Positions 54,719-64,000 of a stretch of DNA of 64,000 bases are shown in pieces (position 1 is the first letter of the stretch; every line of letters begins with the position of its first letter). Below the pieces are notes generated by a model. That model searched no databases, was not told the DNA's origin, and saw only the letters and a program-made list of their open reading frames with translations. This DNA comes from Craspedostauros australis (Eukaryota > Bacillariophyta > Bacillariophyceae > Mastogloiales > Achnanthaceae), in NCBI GenBank assembly GCA_026770025.1, contig JAMXDE010000006.1:434001-498000 (forward strand), written 5' to 3'. A program made the translations under genes and the position numbers.

Positions 54719-56812
54719 TCACTCCCAGCAATGTCGACGATCAACATCCACAGCACCGTGGCAGGGGGGAACGGTTGTTCGGTCACCCTCACTTTGGGGT
54801 GCCCCAACGTTCTCCTCAGCTTGAGATGCGTTCGAAGTAGTCTCAGCATAGTGAGAGCTCCTGCTGTAATCACAAATTGCGGCTGCAACCACCGCAAAAC
54901 CATGGATGTATGTATTGCGCGTGTAACTCGGGAGCTCTGTTGATCGAGCATCTTTGTTCGAAGTCGATCTATTCCAGTCTTCAGGGCCCATCTGGAAGCC
55001 GGTGGCGCCAATCTCTCCATTGGCAAAAAAGCCACCGATGCAGCTCCGTTCGACCGATGACGACAGCGACAGCGGTAGCGACGATGATACTGCGTGGTTC
55101 TTGGAATTTGTGCCGTCTTCTTCAGTTGCATTTGAATCCAACGTGTGCTTCGCTGGTAACATGCCGGCAATGCTGTCATGATCCACATTCGCCACGCCAA
55201 ATAACGAAGTTCCTCTGGCAACTGATGAGATTTGGAGGATGCCCATGATGGAACCAGCATTCGCCTGACTGTCATGCATCATGCGCTGAACCTTGGCACG
55301 CTGGAACATCAGATGCACATCCTCTTTGGCGACGCTCTGGTTTCTGGCATGGAACTGCACCGAATCGCCGAGCTTGAAGTCGCCAGCAATCAAGAAAGAC
55401 CCAGAATAGGGACGGTATCCCGTCACCTGCCGGACGAGAACATCCGCATCATCGGTGATGTTGGAGTTCGAATGATTATCGCTGGCGCTGCCGCTGCTGG
55501 CATTGCTGCCACGAACGCTTTTGCTTCCATCATTATCAGTGGGATCGTCGGCAGTCACATCATCGTTGCCCACGTCACCATCTCGCTTCAGTATTCCACA
55601 AAGCATGCCAAAGTCACGAATTTCGTTGCGATCTTCATCGGAGGCGCACTCCGCCATGACCTTCTCCAGTTGATCCAGGGCCGGCCTGTTGTTCAGTTCC
55701 AGAATGGCGTTGCCACGGATGGACGTGATGCTGTATACCCCGCCCAACGCCCGGCTACCCTGCTGTGCCAACACCGTTTGGAGGCCGATCGTGCCACCCA
55801 GCCGCACACCAATGAGGGAGCCAGGTGTGAGCAGCTGACCACCAACTGCCAGTGTCGGTCTCGATCTGTTCTGCAAACGCGCAGAAATGCCGCCGGTGAC
55901 GATGGAGTCTGTTTCATCAAGCACCTGCAAAGTTTGGCTCAGTTTGCTGCAGTACGGATCCGAGAAGACCATGAAAGAATCCGGTCGAATCATTGAGTTT
56001 TCCACATCTGGCATTGGCGACATTGGCGGTGTTGGTTCTGATTTCGACGTTGACGATTGCTCTTCGGACGCGGTGATTCTTGAATGTGATTGCATGTTGA
56101 GTCTATCCTTCCAGTCATGCGCATCGCTAGATACCGTGAATGTTTCGATATTGGCCCCGTTCGGCAGCATCCCCATGAACAGCGACATCGATGGCCTGTT
56201 CGAATCGTCGTACTCATGCCCATCCCCGACGACACCTTCCGTGATCATTGCAACCAGTGTCGTCTTGCAATTGTGATTGCCGTTGCGATTCGACTTGTCG
56301 AGCTGTTGCGATGCCGCTTTCACAATCTGCTCAAAATGTTGTGTGTGAGACGGACTCACAAAGAGAAAGGCCAAATGTTGACTGGAATCTTGATTCCCTC
56401 GCTTCTTCTCTCCCTCGTCGTCGCTTGGTGGTGCTGATTTGTGCTGTTGTAGTACTTTGTCAAGCGCATGCTGCCAGTCTGCATCCTGCGATGTTGTGGA
56501 TTGGAACGCCGCCTGTAGCACTGTCTCTCGATGTCGCCAGTATCCAACATGATGGCCATGCCATCTGTGACGAATGCTGGTCCTATCGCTGGATTCCTGA
56601 TCTGAGAAACGATAGCGTTGGCCGTTGATGGATGAGGGTGGCTTGAATGGTGGTCGATTGGTCGAGGAGAAAGCCACTGCTGATCGGCATGCATGATGGA
56701 AGATGCACAATGCCGTCAAGATCTGAAGGGCAAAGTCGCGTTTCCTCTTCCCGGTTGGAGCAAGATGGTTCTGCAGCCGCAACGGCGTGCTCATTCCGGA
56801 GGATAATCCCAT
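54719..56812 (-). CDS. FIST-domain protein with plastid-type N-terminus
   Basis: Start chosen at 56812 (GCCATGG context); in-frame ATGs also exist at 56794 and 57064, but the upstream stretch reads as pyrimidine-rich leader. About 697 residues. The first 60 contain KRKRDFALQILTALCIFHHA followed by SAVAFSST, resembling a signal with an A-F plastid cleavage motif. The body fits the FIST N and C domains: MITEGVVGDG, then TGGISARLQN, VTGYRPYSGSFLIAGDFKLG, and near the end GGFFANGEIGATGFQ and YIHGFAVVAAA. FIST domains are proposed sensors of small ligands, perhaps amino acids, and in eukaryotes occur with F-boxes; no F-box is visible. An Asp/Ser/Asn-rich insertion sits between the domains. Function unknown. 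Confidence 0.75.
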   Translation of the reverse strand: MGLSSGMSTPLRLQNHLAPTGKRKRDFALQILTALCIFHHACRSAVAFSSTNRPPFKPPSSINGQRYRFSDQESSDRTSIRHRWHGHHVGYWRHRETVLQAAFQSTTSQDADWQHALDKVLQQHKSAPPSDDEGEKKRGNQDSSQHLAFLFVSPSHTQHFEQIVKAASQQLDKSNRNGNHNCKTTLVAMITEGVVGDGHEYDDSNRPSMSLFMGMLPNGANIETFTVSSDAHDWKDRLNMQSHSRITASEEQSSTSKSEPTPPMSPMPDVENSMIRPDSFMVFSDPYCSKLSQTLQVLDETDSIVTGGISARLQNRSRPTLAVGGQLLTPGSLIGVRLGGTIGLQTVLAQQGSRALGGVYSITSIRGNAILELNNRPALDQLEKVMAECASDEDRNEIRDFGMLCGILKRDGDVGNDDVTADDPTDNDGSKSVRGSNASSGSASDNHSNSNITDDADVLVRQVTGYRPYSGSFLIAGDFKLGDSVQFHARNQSVAKEDVHLMFQRAKVQRMMHDSQANAGSIMGILQISSVARGTSLFGVANVDHDSIAGMLPAKHTLDSNATEEDGTNSKNHAVSSSLPLSLSSSVERSCIGGFFANGEIGATGFQMGPEDWNRSTSNKDARSTELPSYTRNTYIHGFAVVAAAICDYSRSSHYAETTSNASQAEENVGAPQSEGDRTTVPPCHGAVDVDRRHCWE

Positions 56813-57544
56813 GGCCAGCTTTGGTGTTTGTGCAGCTGCTGTACCATACATGCACACAATTGAAAATGAACATGAGCCCAGAAATGAAGACTCGCGCAAC
56901 TTGGAGAGGTGTGGAGACAGAAGGAAAGAAGGAGAGAAAGATACAGATGGCCAACGTCCACAATGGAGCGACAGCGCTTCCACCAACTCGCATCCATCGC
57001 CCCATCCGCCTGTCAACCTGTCGACGTCACAAGAAGAACCGAAATTGATGGTGTTGGTTGGCATGTTGTGGTGAGAACACAGAACTTCCGAAGAATCCCA
57101 GAAATTTGAGAATTGTTCCGTCTTGACATCTGTTCCATGTCTCGGGCATGTCTCATCAACTTCAATTCACTTGTTTTCAGTCATGTATCGTGACTGTGAC
57201 GTACGAATGGCAGACGCAAATGGTATCCTTTTCAGTCAAACACAACCACCCACACAACACAACAAACACAAATCGGATGTGGTTGCGGACATCCAAAAGG
57301 CGAGACAGAGCAGAGAGAGGGAGAGGGGGAGAGACAGCAACATTACATGTCATACGACCTGTTATACCATACAAACCACAACACGTATCATCTGATAATC
57401 GATACATGCTATTTCCAGGGATGTGATACAACATAACACTTATAATAGCTCGTAGTTTGCTTCCTCACTTGTTGCCCGTACACATTGGAAAGGGACCATC
57501 ACTTCGCCGCCTCACAAAGACATCGAACATTGCCGAGCACAACC
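56813..57544. promoter_or_regulatory. Divergent promoter region
   Basis: About 730 nt between the FIST gene and the NUFIP1-like gene. It may include the leader or a missed 5' exon of the FIST gene (open frame to 57064). Contains AACACAACCACCCACACAAC at 57239-57258. Confidence 0.35.
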
Positions 57545-58786
57545 ATGACACCACCGCCACCACCGCCACCTCCTCCTCCACCACCGGCGTCATCGTCTAT
57601 CTCCGCACGGCCTACTGGGCAACGATATCCATTTGCGTATCAACCATCAACAAGAGTTTCATCACAGCTCAACAGAACTGGCCTTTCCCCAAGACACCCC
57701 TGGACCCACACTTCGCCTCCGCAAGTTCAACCTCCGGAAGGCGCATCGCAATCCACTCGGAAAAAGAAGAAGCAGAAGAACAAGACTTCCAAGAATTTGC
57801 AGCCAAAATCACAGTCGCAGACCCAATCGCAATCGCAAGAACAATCGCAGCTTCAACCACAAACACCAGCGCAAACTCAGGAGCAACCAAAGACGGAGTA
57901 CAATTGCGAGCCATGCAGTTTGACGTTCGAGAGCGAGAAGGCGATGCAGCAACATTGCAAGTCACATGTGCAATGCACCCAGTGCACCTTCAAGGCATCG
58001 CCCAAGATCGTCAAGGGACATTATGACACCAACCATGGGCGCTTGTCCGGAACAGGCTTCAAGACTGTCACGGTTGCAGTGCGTGGGTGTCGCGTGCAAC
58101 GCTTCAAGATCTGCGTCGGCAACCGGCCGGAGGATATACAGAAATGGATTGCCGACCGCCGCAAGCGATTCCCCCGGCAAAAGCCCAAGCCGGCGCAACA
58201 TCAACAGAACCAATCATCGATGGCGCCCCAAAAGAGAGGAATTTCGTCCATGTTGGACGGATATGGATCATCCTCCGATTCGGATCAAGACCAAGAAGCA
58301 GCGACGACATCCGAAAAGTCAGGGCATGGCACGGGCAGTTCAAACGCACAAGCCTCCACAGCTGATTTCACAAGGACTTTGAATGAGATCCAACCAAAAC
58401 GGAGCGCCAGAGTTTGCATATTCTTCTCGCGGAATGGAAGCTGCCGCAACGGCGATGCGTGCCGTTTCAGCCACGACGTGTCTCAGAAGCTTGGCTCGCC
58501 GTTGCAAATGCATCTGAAGAACAAGCGATTGGGGCCAGCGAAACATACGCCAATGGCGGCGCATTCATCGTTGCTTCGCAAGCTCGTGGCGAAAGATATG
58601 CGACGGGAAACAACGTTGACATTGCAACTGCTGAAGTACATCACGAAGTCGAACTTCATGCAGAAGCAACGCATGGAGCGATCGCAGAATGACACCTTGG
58701 CTGACGCAAAAGGCCCCGCCGCTGTGAAAACCGTTGTAGGCGTCGCCAATGACAAAAATGGATCAACGGCGATGGATATCGATTGA
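57545..58786 (+). CDS. NUFIP1-like zinc-finger protein (C2H2 plus CCCH)
   Basis: 413 residues, single exon; ATG at 57545 in the context CACAACCATGAC. The start is a poly-Pro run (residues 3-16), followed by a Lys- and Gln-rich stretch. A C2H2 finger begins at Cys121 (CEPCSLTFESEKAMQQHCKS) with a second Cys pair (CTQCTF). The NUFIP1 signature follows (NRPEDIQKWIADRRKRFP, about residues 195-215). Near 291 a CCCH finger appears (RVCIFFSRNGSCRNGDAC, then RFSH). Human NUFIP1 and yeast Rsa1 help assemble box C/D snoRNPs with the R2TP complex; NUFIP1 is also described as a receptor for ribosome autophagy. Location is presumably nuclear. Confidence 0.85.
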   Translation: MTPPPPPPPPPPPPASSSISARPTGQRYPFAYQPSTRVSSQLNRTGLSPRHPWTHTSPPQVQPPEGASQSTRKKKKQKNKTSKNLQPKSQSQTQSQSQEQSQLQPQTPAQTQEQPKTEYNCEPCSLTFESEKAMQQHCKSHVQCTQCTFKASPKIVKGHYDTNHGRLSGTGFKTVTVAVRGCRVQRFKICVGNRPEDIQKWIADRRKRFPRQKPKPAQHQQNQSSMAPQKRGISSMLDGYGSSSDSDQDQEAATTSEKSGHGTGSSNAQASTADFTRTLNEIQPKRSARVCIFFSRNGSCRNGDACRFSHDVSQKLGSPLQMHLKNKRLGPAKHTPMAAHSSLLRKLVAKDMRRETTLTLQLLKYITKSNFMQKQRMERSQNDTLADAKGPAAVKTVVGVANDKNGSTAMDID

Positions 58787-59542
58787 CTCAAACATTCAGC
58801 CTGCCTACTTTGTCCAATGATGCGCGAAGCACAGCATAACATGATAGAACAGAACAAAGTAGAGTAGACTAGAGTAGAGTGGAGCATAGTAATCTACTTG
58901 ACTGCGCTGGACTCTCGTGAGACTGATCCTGCGTCGAATTCATTGTTGGTGCCCATTTCATTTCCTGGCACAGTACTACTATGGCATGATGGGATGCGAT
59001 TGGTGCAATTGATGTGGTTGGTGCCTGCCCTTTTCATAACTCTATCCCGAATCAGCAGTTGCCTCGTGTACCATAAGTACTCGAATGAGTCGACCCCTAC
59101 AAAATGCGATCTCCCCAAACGCGAAATGATGGGTGGAGATTTCAAATTTGGCGGCAACCCGATGGAATCCCCACAATCACGCGACAACCAGCACCAATGA
59201 TCGTTTTGAATTCTGCGCCACAGACTGCATGTTTCACTGCTGTCATGGCAATTCATCCAATCATCTGTCCATCCACACACGCACTCACACCTTGCGAGCA
59301 AACACAACAATCGCAGCAATCGTAGCAACCGCCACAACACAAACCGCCCTTTGTGACAGACGAGCAAGATTGCACCAAAGAAGCAGGGACCATCCGCGTG
59401 TCCGCCACAAAGCCCGTCGTCAAGCGCAACAATCGTCCATTGAGCAACAAGACGGCGCGTACCCTGTGACTTCTCTCCGATCAAGGAAGCAATAGACCAA
59501 ACAGCAGAGCTGAGCCGAGCTGAGCAGAGCAGAACAGACAAT
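58787..59542. promoter_or_regulatory. Intergenic region, NUFIP1 3' flank and POLD2 promoter
   Basis: About 755 nt. GTAGAGTAGACTAGAGTAGA (58859-58878) is the longest run of the recurrent gene-end element. The end carries GAGCCGAGCTGAGCAGAGCA-type tandem units (59512-59535) just before the POLD2 start. No gene. Confidence 0.4.
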
Positions 59543-61039
59543 ATGGCAGAAACACAGTCCACTGCTGAAGGGCACCAGCAGCATGGCAAGCAGATACGCA
59601 CATTCTCGGATCTCAAACCGCAGTGGCAAAAGTTCCAGAGCACGCTGATCGTGCCATCCGAGAAGGTGGCGAAAGTCTCCAGCCAGTCCAACCAAACATT
59701 CGCATACAACCGCCAGTACTCCCAGGTGTATTCGCATCGTCTGGCTGCTCTCGCGCCCCGTTGCTGGGAGACTATCCTCAAGGACAAGACGATCAAATCA
59801 GCCAAGGGGACCAGCGGCGCGGCGGGCATCACCAGGGTCAAACGAGTGCTCGAGCTTCGGGAAGGCATCCAGACGCTAGTGGTGGGAACTATCGTTCGAG
59901 AGACGGTCAATCCAAAGGAGGGTCCTGTCGTGGAGGGCACTAAATGCCGCCCATCCGACAATCTCTACCTCGAAGACGAGAGCGGTCGGGTTGTCCTGGG
60001 TGTCGCCCAGGAACAGGTCTTCCGGTACTGCACTGGCATCGTCATGGGGTTGCTGGGAACTGTTATCGAAGATGGGACATTCAACGTCACTCAATTCTTC
60101 CCACCGACACAGCCAAAACTATCGACAATCTCCAAGGGCAGCGATGGTGCCGGTGACATGGCAGTGGATGCTGACGAGGGCCAAGATAACAACAACAATG
60201 GCACCACAAGTACAGACCCGCACGTTCTAATTCTCTCTGGCTTGGCATGCGGTGACGCAACTGTCCCGAGCGTTCCGCGAGAAATGCTTCTTTGCTACCT
60301 TCAGGGACAGTTCGGCGCCGATGCCGCCAAGATCAGCCGCATCATCGTTGTTGGGCCGTCATATGCCGCCAATGCAACCATGGACAGCATCAAGGAGTTC
60401 GACGATTTCATGCTGCAGATCGTGGCATCCGGAATTCCAGTTGAAGTAGTTCCGTCACAGACAGACCCCACCACCAGCAACTGGCCGCAACGTCCGCTCC
60501 ACAGCTCTCTCATGCCAAGGTCTGGCACCAGCGCACTCGTCACCTGCACTCCGAATCCGTATTCATCAAAGCACGATCAGAGGCTCATGGTCGGAACTGA
60601 CGGAAAGAACATCAAAGACATGTGCGAATCCATTGTGCTTCCTACGAGCAGTCACACACCCACAGCAGCAAGTGGTGACGATGGCGCGAGTGCAAATGGC
60701 AACAAAGAAGGAGATACACAAGAGACCCGAGAGTACACCAAACTCACAGAGACACAGGCATTGCAAAGATGCTTGGAGTGGTCACACATATGTCCCACCG
60801 GGCCAGATTCCGTTCCCACGGTGCCCCACGCAAAGATCGATCCCATGATTCTGATTGATGTTCCAGACATCTACTTCGCCGGCAATGGTGCCGAGTTCTC
60901 TTCCAACGTCGTCACGTCGCACGGAAGCGAAACGTTGGCAATCAACATTCCCGCTTTCTCTTCCACTGGCGAGGCGGCGCTGGTGAATCTGCGCAAGCTC
61001 ACTGCGGAACCCATCAAGTTTGACGATGCGTCAATGTGA
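59543..61039 (+). CDS. POLD2: DNA polymerase delta small subunit (POLD2/p50)
   Basis: 498 residues, single exon. The OB-fold region has YSQVYSHRLAALAP, then LREGIQTLVVGTIVRET and CRPSDNLYLEDESGRVVLG, all POLD2-like. The inactive calcineurin-like phosphoesterase domain follows: HVLILSGLACGDA, ISRIIVVGPSYA, IPVEVVPSQTDPTTSNWPQR, LMPRSGTSALVTCTPNPYSS and DGKNIKDMCE; the metal-binding residues of true phosphatases are not evident, as in all B subunits. The C-terminus contains PHAKIDPMILIDVPDIYFAG. The subunit holds the catalytic and Pol32-type subunits together for lagging-strand replication. Two acidic/Asn- and Gly-rich insertions (about residues 205-230 and 375-395) lengthen it. Confidence 0.94.
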   Translation: MAETQSTAEGHQQHGKQIRTFSDLKPQWQKFQSTLIVPSEKVAKVSSQSNQTFAYNRQYSQVYSHRLAALAPRCWETILKDKTIKSAKGTSGAAGITRVKRVLELREGIQTLVVGTIVRETVNPKEGPVVEGTKCRPSDNLYLEDESGRVVLGVAQEQVFRYCTGIVMGLLGTVIEDGTFNVTQFFPPTQPKLSTISKGSDGAGDMAVDADEGQDNNNNGTTSTDPHVLILSGLACGDATVPSVPREMLLCYLQGQFGADAAKISRIIVVGPSYAANATMDSIKEFDDFMLQIVASGIPVEVVPSQTDPTTSNWPQRPLHSSLMPRSGTSALVTCTPNPYSSKHDQRLMVGTDGKNIKDMCESIVLPTSSHTPTAASGDDGASANGNKEGDTQETREYTKLTETQALQRCLEWSHICPTGPDSVPTVPHAKIDPMILIDVPDIYFAGNGAEFSSNVVTSHGSETLAINIPAFSSTGEAALVNLRKLTAEPIKFDDASM

Positions 61040-61421
61040 GACACGGGAATCTGACGCAACACAAGGGGGTGGGGAGAAAACTGCTCTTATATTAATATTG
61101 CGATCTTGGCGTGCTAAGCAACATCGTACGGGAGTCTTTTATGATGCTGGAAATAGCATTGCATTAAAGCTGCCGCCCACTTGTTCCTTGTCTAGCTCGT
61201 ACTGGCAGCTATTTCCAATGCGACTCTACTTTCGATACTGTTAGACTGGTGCGCGCGCTTTCTGTGTGTGATGTGTCCACCTCATTTTTTCGTGTGTTTT
61301 TCTTTGGTTGATTGGGTGGTCGTGAGTCGGAAAAGGACTCCAAGATGGCGCCAACTTGCTGTCGCCGTCAAACTTCCACTCAGGAGAGATTCCTTGTGAT
61401 CAACGAGCCATCTTTTATGGT
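61040..61421. promoter_or_regulatory. Spacer and methyltransferase leader
   Basis: About 380 nt. It contains an ATG at 61345 in strong context (CCAAGATGGCG) that reads 25 codons to a GTATGA; this is either an upstream ORF or a first exon of the next gene. Confidence 0.4.
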
Positions 61422-62393
61422 ATGACTACCATACCATTGACGATGCATGAGCCAATCTACGAGTCGCAGACACCACGTGCAACCTTGCAGAGCCAAGAAG
61501 ACCAAAGCGATGATGACGCAGATCAAGGCGATGCGAGCAATGCTCCTCAAGGCGTACATGTTGAGAGCACAGAAGAAATGATCTGGTCGCTCACGTGGAC
61601 CAATGCATTCCCGACGCTGTTGCCACAGCAACTGTACAATCCATCGAGACCTGGCATGCATGGCAACGGGCAGATACAAGTACGCAGCCGCCAGCAAGCC
61701 TCAGCTCTCCATTTGCAAAAGCTTGCCTTTGATGCCATCTTTCGGTCATCGCGCAACCCCAGCGCCGATGCGCAACACTGGATGAATGATCGGGATCGGC
61801 AGAGCATGGAGAATTCGTTGGGGTACGGCGAAATCAGCCCCAAATCTGTGCTCATCATCATGGAGTTGCTCCAATCGATGGATGAATGCAACAGCCGTAG
61901 AGGCAGGGGCAAGCGCATGGATTTCAGGCAAGCGACAGTCATGGATTTGGGCAGCGGAAATGGACGTGTCTTGTTCGCTGCATGCCTTTGTCAGCCATTC
62001 CGGGAAGCGATCGGCCTCGAAATCTTACCAGAACTTCATGGAGAAGCAATGAAGAATTTGGAAGCTTGGGACGAGCAGGCACAGGGCACAGATGATGCTG
62101 CTCCTGCAACACATTTCGATTTTCGCTGCGACGACTTCACACATCATGTGGCCTTGTTGCAGTCGGCATCTGTGGTGTTCATTCATGCCACCGTGTTCCA
62201 AGCTGATCTCATGTCGAAGCTTCAGATTATGTGCGAAGGCTGCTCGCCTGGAACCTACTTCATCTGCGTCACCAATCCAGTCAACGGCGTCGCCAACATT
62301 CGAACTCTCACAACGGTGCAGCTCGACATGAACTGGGGACAGGCGACTGTCTATATCCAACAAATGGTTGGGGGCGATGTGTCCGTCCCATGA
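61422..62393 (+). CDS. SAM-dependent methyltransferase, DOT1-like fold
   Basis: 323 residues from the ATG at 61422. The first 60 residues are acidic and disordered. The class I methyltransferase motif I is VMDLGSGNGRVLFAACLC (about residues 172-189), followed by the acidic end of strand 2 (AIGLEILPELHGEAMKN) and a motif IV-like VVFIHATVFQADLMSKL; the order and the helix before motif I (SPKSVLIIMELLQSM) resemble DOT1-fold enzymes. Substrate unknown; lysine methylation is inference. Alternative model: exon 1 61345-61419 and exon 2 from 61491 with a 71-nt intron, also in phase, replacing the first 23 residues. No targeting signal is seen. Confidence 0.75.
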   Translation: MTTIPLTMHEPIYESQTPRATLQSQEDQSDDDADQGDASNAPQGVHVESTEEMIWSLTWTNAFPTLLPQQLYNPSRPGMHGNGQIQVRSRQQASALHLQKLAFDAIFRSSRNPSADAQHWMNDRDRQSMENSLGYGEISPKSVLIIMELLQSMDECNSRRGRGKRMDFRQATVMDLGSGNGRVLFAACLCQPFREAIGLEILPELHGEAMKNLEAWDEQAQGTDDAAPATHFDFRCDDFTHHVALLQSASVVFIHATVFQADLMSKLQIMCEGCSPGTYFICVTNPVNGVANIRTLTTVQLDMNWGQATVYIQQMVGGDVSVP

Positions 62394-62711
62394 TTGGTGC
62401 TTGGACATTCCAACGAAGCGTGTAACGCCATCGTGGATTTTGAATAAGCGAGTACTCGTATTAGTATTATGCATGGTAATAGAACCACAATCAAGAATGG
62501 AAAACTGACCACGCTTGCGATCGGGACTGATCCCATGCTTCAACAACGCTCCTCTGTCGTGTCTTGCAAGAACTTCGGTTGTCAACAGTTGCGTGCATCT
62601 CGGTGTGTCTCAACAAAATCACTTTCGTCATCATCTCTGTAGCTGCAATCGTTGTCTGAACCGCTGCTTTCGCTGTTTCTGTCGCTGGTGCAGTATCAGC
62701 GCGGTAGAATA
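62394..62711. other. Convergent intergenic spacer
   Basis: 3' flanks of the methyltransferase and TOR genes; includes GCGAGTACTCGTATTAG at 62448-62464, a partly palindromic gene-end element. No gene. Confidence 0.4.
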
Positions 62712-63727
62712 CTACCAAAAGGCACACCAACCAACATAGGATTGACACAGATTCTCGGTGGACGTAGATTGGACGATGAGGCGCTGAACCTGATCCACGA
62801 CGTCCAGCGGTTGGCCTGACTCTTCCGCATCGGGAAAGTCCGTGCCCACCAGCTTGTCCTGAACACGTCTCACCACCTTCAGAGCTTGCTGATTGAAGGC
62901 TTCGTCGTTCTTGTCGTCATTCTCGCCTTCCATCAGGCTCATGAGTTCACGTTGCAACAGACTTCGGCCTGTGCGAGAACGCGCGACCGAGTTGCTGGCA
63001 ACGACGCTGCCGACTCTATCTTCATCATCGCCAACGACGCTGGCGACTCTGGGGTCGATGTTCCGTTCTGCCGCCCATGACTGAATGCTTGAATGCAGCT
63101 TCAGTGACCGAGCCTGCATCGATTTTGCAGTATTCATCTTCGTCGCCGGTCCATCCGCCGTGACATCGTCGATGGCCGCGGATGCTGGCTGAGACGTGTC
63201 TGTATTCCGAGCTGATGCAACCAGATCAAGTGGACGATCGCGACCTTGCTCCTCTGTTGCGCCTTCCTCGCTTTCTTCCTGGATTGGTTGATGGACCAGC
63301 AAGGATTGTCCTGCATGATCCTTCCCAGCCTTGTTATGGTTAGCCAAACGATCCGAGAAGCTTAGGCTTCGGAAGCGGGGCTTGCGTTGCCTTTGTCGCA
63401 ATGAAGACGGTGCCGGTGCCGGCGATGTGATGGATGAAGCCACACCCCCGTCTGCTGGTTTGTCATCCGTCTGTGGCCTCTGAGCGTTCTTGATCGCCTC
63501 GAGCTCGATCAGACGGGAGCTGATCAGTGGATCGTAGAGGAACGCTTCCAGCATGGTCAGCAGTGAATCGCGATTCTCTCGCAGAATCACCATCGTTCGC
63601 TCGCACGTCGATCGGTAGGTGCCTTCGATCTTGGACACTCCCATTGCCTCCACGAGCATTCGTGTGAGACGGAAAGGCACCTTCTCCGGGAACTTGTCGC
63701 GCTTCATGGCAACTTCGAAACAATCGC
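62712..63727 (-). CDS. TOR: TOR (target of rapamycin) kinase, C-terminal exon (5' partial)
   Basis: The last exon runs from 63727 to the stop at 62712 and encodes about 338 residues; the rest of this very large gene lies beyond the window. It begins in phase with a split glycine codon (GGC) of the DFG motif: [16 protein letters not shown], then [15 protein letters not shown] and [12 protein letters not shown], the kinase C-lobe of TOR. The end is the FATC domain ([20 protein letters not shown], then [14 protein letters not shown]). TOR kinase controls growth in response to nutrients. About 190 residues of Ser/Arg/Asp-rich sequence separate kinase and FATC, longer than I recall for human mTOR. 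Confidence 0.95.
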
Positions 63728-64000
63728 CTGCAGCCGCATCCGGCGTTGGTTTGGGATCATCGTAATGGGAAGACATGAAATAGCACCGCCACGTGCGAAC
63801 GTCGAAATGTGGTGAGAAAAGGAAAGGAGGCATGGGTCAAGGTTATACCATACGAAGAACAGCAACAGAGTAGCGTCGGCAATATACAGCACTGAAACCA
63901 CTGTAGTCGTCACCAGCATTGTGGTTGTCATATCGATCACCACAAGGCATTGCGAAAGTCCTGGATGATCGCATCCAATCCACTCGCATTTTCGGTGGAA
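63728..64000 (-). other. Intron of TOR, continuing beyond the window
   Basis: The acceptor CTGCAG at 63728 is preceded by 162 nt without AG on the coding strand. No TOR-like sequence that would supply the preceding HIDFG block is found up to the window edge, so the intron is at least 273 nt long. Confidence 0.75.

Overview
This is eukaryotic nuclear DNA with intermediate GC, dense genes on both strands and few short GT-AG introns. Two proteins start with a hydrophobic signal followed by an SAF-type motif, the pattern of plastid presequences in algae with secondary red plastids. The clearer case is a FabD-type malonyl transferase with SSAFAP at residues 19-24. I therefore read the window as a photosynthetic stramenopile, most likely a diatom; species cannot be told from the sequence.

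Layout. 1-17.5 kb: the end of an ArfGAP2/3-type gene, a basic nuclear-looking hypothetical, a conserved plastid protein, V-ATPase subunit a, ribosome-biogenesis factor Noc1/CEBPZ, two small unknown genes, a metallopeptidase with a VHL-like N-terminus, and COP9 signalosome CSN7. 17.7-30.7 kb: isoprenylcysteine methyltransferase, an importin-alpha-like armadillo protein, CSN2, and a leucine-rich-repeat protein. 32-36 kb: a tandem pair encoding an Arf-like GTPase fused to a YqcI/YcgG-like domain, the most unusual locus here. 36.5-46.2 kb: a hypothetical, FabD, SmD3 and cytosolic HSP90. 46.7-64 kb: an ArfGAP1-type gene, a DOT1-type histone methyltransferase, a FIST-domain protein, NUFIP1-like, DNA polymerase delta subunit 2, a second DOT1-fold methyltransferase, and the 3' end of TOR kinase.

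Many genes needed joining of open frames across introns. I assigned junctions from GT/AG dinucleotides, reading phase and protein-family continuity. Nearly all introns end in an unusually long tract without a single AG dinucleotide (about 80-364 nt). This was a recurring signal and helped to choose acceptors for the ICMT and LRR genes.

Most genes are unlinked housekeeping functions. Loose themes are Arf-cycle components (two ArfGAPs, two Arf-like fusions), two COP9 subunits and two DOT1-fold methyltransferases. There is no operon logic, and I saw no rRNA, tRNA, CRISPR array or transposon.
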